NCBI RefSeq assembly: GCF_000711225.1
Contig: NZ_JOMG01000002.1
Span: 136,501-200,500, forward strand
Direction of reading: 5' to 3'
Length of the DNA stretch: 64,000 nucleotides
Source of the DNA: Pelobacter seleniigenes DSM 18267
GTDB lineage: Bacteria; Desulfobacterota; Desulfuromonadia; Desulfuromonadales; Geopsychrobacteraceae
The translations under genes and the position numbers were made by a program. Under the pieces are notes generated by a model. That model made no database searches. It was given only the letters and a program-made list of their open reading frames with translations, and was not told the origin of the DNA. Shown piece by piece: positions 60,881 through 64,000 of the stretch (positions are counted from its first letter, which is position 1; each line of letters opens with the position of its first letter).

Positions 60881-61331
60881 GCCGATTTGATGACTTCAAT
60901 TCCCGTAATGATAAATTTGAACGAATACTCGAAATGCCCGGTAGTTTTCTCAATATTTGATCGACGAATCGGCTGTAATCATCCAGATCCCTAGCAACGA
61001 CCTGTAGCAAGTAATCAGCCTCACCAGTCGTGTTGTGACAAGCGAGAACATTAGGGCAGGACTGGATGGTTTTTTCAAAGGCCGCTGTGACATCTTCGTC
61101 ATGCTGTGTGCAGGAGAGCTGCACGAAGGATAGAACACCAAATCCTAATTCGCGGCGATTCAAGTTTGCCTGATAACCTTCAATTAAACCTTCTGCCTCC
61201 AACCGTTTCAACCGTTTCCAACAAGGGGCCTCGCTCAGTGAGATCTGCTCAGCCAATTTGGCATTGGACAGCCTTCCGTCAAGCTGCAGACGATCAAGAA
61301 TACGAGAGTCTATTTTGTCAAACTTTTTCAT
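60852..61331 (-). CDS. Lrp/AsnC-family transcriptional regulator
   Basis: A 159-residue regulator. The N-terminal helix-turn-helix (about 5-50) reads IDSRILDRLQLDGRLSNAKLAEQISLSEAPCWKRLKRLE in type, and the RAM ligand-binding domain follows (about 65-145) with TGEADYLLQVVARDLDDYSRFV. Such octameric regulators respond to amino acids or related ligands. It is divergent from the alcohol dehydrogenase at 61497, and an inverted repeat between them is a candidate operator. The gene end overlaps the decayed transposase. Confidence 0.9.
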   Translation of the reverse strand: MKKFDKIDSRILDRLQLDGRLSNAKLAEQISLSEAPCWKRLKRLEAEGLIEGYQANLNRRELGFGVLSFVQLSCTQHDEDVTAAFEKTIQSCPNVLACHNTTGEADYLLQVVARDLDDYSRFVDQILRKLPGISSIRSNLSLRELKSSNRLPLTECSND

Positions 61332-61361
61332 CAGGAATGATTCTTTCTGTTTGTGTTTTTT

Positions 61362-61397
61362 TTGAGAAAGGATATTTCACAAAAAGCTATTTCTCAA
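61362..61397. promoter_or_regulatory. Candidate operator in the Lrp/alcohol dehydrogenase interval
   Basis: A perfect eight-base inverted repeat, TTGAGAAA and TTTCTCAA, with a 20-base AT-rich centre in the 165-base divergent interval. Lrp-type regulators often bind such sites next to their own gene. Confidence 0.45.
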
Positions 61398-61496
61398 GAA
61401 AAAAAGAAAAGTTAATTTCCGCCTGTTTCATCTATATTGAGAGCCTAGTGTCCTGTTCGGTTAGTTCTATAGTCCAATTCTGGAAAGGAACCTAAG

Positions 61497-62540
61497 ATGA
61501 AGGCAATGATCTACGAATCTTTTTCGACTGCACCGAGAATCAAGTCCGTTCCCGACCCGATACCAGAAAGCCACGGGGTCGTTGTCAAGGTAATGGCAAC
61601 AGGCGTATGTCGAAGTGACTGGCATGGTTGGATGGGGCATGATCCTGATATCGTATTGCCCCACGTTCCGGGCCATGAGTTGGCCGGCGTCATTACAGCC
61701 ATAGGCAAAGACGTTAAAAAATGGACCGCTGGTGATCGTGTAACAGTGCCTTTTGTTTGTGGTTGCAACAGCTGTCCGGAATGCGCTTCAGGGAATCAGC
61801 AGGTTTGCGATCATCAGTTTCAACCAGGGTTTACTCATTGGGGTTCCTTCGCTGAATATGTCTCTCTTCACCATGCTGATTCTAATCTTGTGGCTTTGCC
61901 GGAATCGATCGATTTCGCAACTGCCGCAAGCTTGGGCTGTCGTTTCGTCACATCCTTTCGTGCCGTCGTAGATCAGGGAAATGTGACAGCCGGGCAATGG
62001 GTTGCAGTTCATGGATGTGGCGGTGTTGGTCTTTCTGCAATCATGATTGCCAATGCCCTGGGAGCTAATGTCGTGGCTGTTGATATTGCAGATGATAAAC
62101 TTTCGCTAGCCGAATCATTAGGTGCTGTTGTCGCTGTGAATGCCCGCACATGTACGAATGTCGTTGAGGCTATCCGGGAAAGTACCAAAGGTGGCGTTCA
62201 TGTCTCGATTGATGCCCTTGGCCACCCTGATACCTGTTTCAATTCCATCGGCAATTTGAGGAAGCGTGGGAAGCATATTCAGGTTGGACTGATGCTGGCA
62301 GGGCACAGTACGCCAAAAATACCGATGAGTCAGGTCATTGCCAATGAGCTTGAAATCTATGGTAGCCACGGGATGCAAGCTCATCGTTATGATGACATGC
62401 TAGAAATGATCCGAACTGGCAAACTAGCCCCTGAGAAATTAATCGGCGAAACCATTAATTTAGACCAAGGGATTGATGCGTTGATGAATATGAATAAGTT
62501 TGAAGCCAAGGGGGTGACGGTGATCACCGAGTTTTGTTGA
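61497..62540 (+). CDS. Zinc-dependent alcohol dehydrogenase
   Basis: A 347-residue medium-chain dehydrogenase. Catalytic zinc ligands are C38 ([10 protein letters not shown]) and H60-E61 (PGHE); the structural zinc loop is [17 protein letters not shown]; the NAD motif is [10 protein letters not shown]. It differs strongly from the dehydrogenase at 952-1986 and keeps the standard GHE. A GGAAAGGA site precedes the ATG. Its divergent Lrp-type neighbour suggests induction by an amino acid or an aldehyde derived from one (inference). Confidence 0.9.
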   Translation: MKAMIYESFSTAPRIKSVPDPIPESHGVVVKVMATGVCRSDWHGWMGHDPDIVLPHVPGHELAGVITAIGKDVKKWTAGDRVTVPFVCGCNSCPECASGNQQVCDHQFQPGFTHWGSFAEYVSLHHADSNLVALPESIDFATAASLGCRFVTSFRAVVDQGNVTAGQWVAVHGCGGVGLSAIMIANALGANVVAVDIADDKLSLAESLGAVVAVNARTCTNVVEAIRESTKGGVHVSIDALGHPDTCFNSIGNLRKRGKHIQVGLMLAGHSTPKIPMSQVIANELEIYGSHGMQAHRYDDMLEMIRTGKLAPEKLIGETINLDQGIDALMNMNKFEAKGVTVITEFC

Positions 62541-62610
62541 TTTGGTTTTATGCTTGCGGCGGTGACCAAAAAAATCTAAATCTCAAGACTGGTAAATTTC
62601 ATGGCGAATA

Positions 62611-62640
62611 CCCCTGGAAATTTCCGGGGGCATTTCTTTT
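62611..62640 (+). terminator. Terminator of the alcohol dehydrogenase gene
   Basis: The stem CCCCTGGAAA/TTTCCGGGGG is followed by CATTTCTTTT, 70 bases after the stop. Confidence 0.8.
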
Positions 62641-62740
62641 CAAAATTTAGCAGAATTGGAGGGATCTGAGATTTTACCGTGCCAAAACTGTTTCCCAGAT
62701 ATTTGACCCAGGCCTCTAGTCAGAGAAACCAGAGACATCC

Positions 62741-62932
62741 TATTCATTGCATTTCTTCCGCGACACACTATCCTTTCATTAGGGCCAGAATCGCACGCAT
62801 TGTCGTTCCTGGATATCCACTTTATGTCGCCCAACGCGGGAATAACCGCTCAAATGTCTTTTTTGAAGATCAAAACCGCCAAACATATCTTGATCTACTG
62901 ACCGTTCCGGAAAAAGAATAGTCCCTGGCCCG
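62741..62932 (+). pseudogene. Second, truncated RAYT transposase relic
   Basis: It repeats the upstream sequence and the first codons of the copy at 60316 (RIARIVVPGYPLYVAQRGNN), but the start codon is changed and an in-frame deletion of 72 bases removes the stretch with the HUH motif DNHVHLLA. A stop follows PEKE and the rest is missing. Confidence 0.8.
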
Positions 62933-63025
62933 CCCACCCAGGTTGGTCAAGGAGGCCCGAAAGACATTCACCCCAATTCAGATATTGCCCCTGGCGCAAC
63001 CCACTGGACAATGAAGGACCGACTC

Positions 63026-63940
63026 ATGCAGCCAAGCAAAAGTCTCATCACCAGGATGACCGGCACATCCTCTGCCACCAAGGCATACGTTGCCTTGCTG
63101 CTGACCATAATAACCTGGGCCCTGGTGCCGGCCTTTCTCAAGCAACTGCTTGCGGTCCTCAGCCCCACGGAACTCTCTTTTATCCGCTTTTTCTTTGCCG
63201 GAGCAGTTATGCTGGCCTGGATACTTCCGGGTCACTACAAAGAAGTGCTCGATCTCTTTCGTGACGACTGGCGGCTGATGTTGCTCTGCACATTGTGCGG
63301 CCCGCTGATGGCAATGGTCTGTTTCAATTTTGGTCTGAACAAGCTGACCGTCGGTACCGCCGCGGTATTCACGGCCATCGAACCGGTGTGTACCTACCTG
63401 TTCGCCGTGTTACTCGGTCAGGAGCGTTGGAAGGCCGGGCGCATGGTCAGTATCCTGGTCGCTCTGGCTGGTATCGTCCTGGTCATTCTATCACGCGAGA
63501 GTTTCGGCGTCGGCTATTGGCTCAGCTTGTTGCTGGTCACTCTTTCGCCGATTATCTGGGCAGCGAACAATATCATCACCAAGGAGCTGGCTAAACGGCA
63601 TGCGGCCATGGTTATGGTTGCGGTTTCCTTTTTTCTCAGTTCTTTGCTGTTGCTGCCAACTCTGTCCGCTGACCTGCCAGCCAAATTGGCCAACATGCCC
63701 CCGGCACTGTGGCTGATACTCGGCTACACTGTGCTCTGTAATATCTTTGGCTTCACCTTATGGTACTGGAGCCTGAAACATCTACCGTCCTCCACAGTGG
63801 CTCTCTCCTTGTATTTGTTGCCGGTTCTCTCAGTCGCCGCGGGGATACTGCTGCTTGGTGAAAGTTTGTCGTTCCTGAAAGGAATCGGAATCCTGACGGT
63901 GATGTTAGGGCTCTATTTAACGAATGTTCGCTTTCGTTGA
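63026..63940 (+). CDS. EamA/DMT-family transporter
   Basis: A 304-residue inner-membrane protein with ten predicted helices in two EamA repeats (about 10-140 and 155-300). The first repeat ends with the typical TAAVFTAIEPVCTYLFAVLLGQE, and the second with SSTVALSLYLLPVLSVAAGILLLGE. DMT proteins export metabolites such as amino acids; the substrate is unknown. The ATG at 63026 has AAGGA seven bases upstream; another ATG five codons earlier is possible. It lies after the second RAYT relic. Confidence 0.9.
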   Translation: MQPSKSLITRMTGTSSATKAYVALLLTIITWALVPAFLKQLLAVLSPTELSFIRFFFAGAVMLAWILPGHYKEVLDLFRDDWRLMLLCTLCGPLMAMVCFNFGLNKLTVGTAAVFTAIEPVCTYLFAVLLGQERWKAGRMVSILVALAGIVLVILSRESFGVGYWLSLLLVTLSPIIWAANNIITKELAKRHAAMVMVAVSFFLSSLLLLPTLSADLPAKLANMPPALWLILGYTVLCNIFGFTLWYWSLKHLPSSTVALSLYLLPVLSVAAGILLLGESLSFLKGIGILTVMLGLYLTNVRFR

Positions 63941-64000
63941 GGCAGGTTCTCCAGGCATAAAAATAGGGATCAAGTCTGTCCTTGGCTTTTGAAGAACTCA

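Overview
The window looks like chromosome from a GC-rich member of the Desulfuromonadia (relatives of Geobacter, Pelobacter and Desulfuromonas). This is inferred from the gene types and style, not from a marker gene. No rRNA, tRNA, CRISPR array, prophage or origin was recognised.

1-5,300 and 5,300-24,000. After a partial AmmeMemoRadiSam radical SAM gene, an alcohol dehydrogenase, a peptidoglycan-binding exported protein and a TraB-like protein, two long minus-strand transcription units follow. The upstream unit (23.7 to 11.4 kb) reads GH57 glycosidase, galT, a giant GH13-glycogen synthase fusion, an FAD hydroxylase, a histidine kinase and an NtrC-type activator, and ends at a strong terminator. 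About 40 bases later a near-consensus sigma-54 promoter starts a second unit (11.3 to 4.6 kb): lone receiver, YceI-like protein, type III polyketide synthase, RND/MMPL exporter, small exported protein, UbiE-like methyltransferase and isoprenylcysteine-type methyltransferase. PKS, ICMT-type methyltransferase and FAD hydroxylase together match the logic of Streptomyces srsABC (phenolic lipids/alkylquinones). The extra lipid carrier, exporter and sigma-54 control make this the best candidate in the window for an undescribed system.

24,000-36,900. Mostly housekeeping and regulatory genes: a YhcC-like radical SAM protein, an AhpD-like protein, a Rep/UvrD helicase, OsmC, a solo pentonate dehydratase, an EAL protein with a C-terminal receiver, and a chemoreceptor. 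A roughly 400-bp repeat near 2.1 kb recurs near 28.5 kb.

36,900-54,100. A stress-type patch (DUF1328 protein, coiled lipoprotein, family 1 encapsulin and its ferritin-like cargo with a targeting tail), then a DUF523/DUF1722 protein, an SDR, HDOD and diguanylate cyclase regulators, glycogen phosphorylase, DNA polymerase I and Lon. Three tandem 180-bp highly structured repeats lie between polA and lon, in the presumed lon leader.

54,100-64,000. A Lpp-like lipoprotein ending in lysine faces an L,D-transpeptidase, which suggests envelope-peptidoglycan tethering. Beyond it lies a less GC-rich accessory stretch with relics: an inverted fourth copy of the lon-leader repeat, a 200-bp palindrome beside an L,D-transpeptidase fragment, and two decayed REP-associated transposase genes flanking a divergent Lrp regulator/alcohol dehydrogenase pair. 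A DMT-family exporter ends the window.
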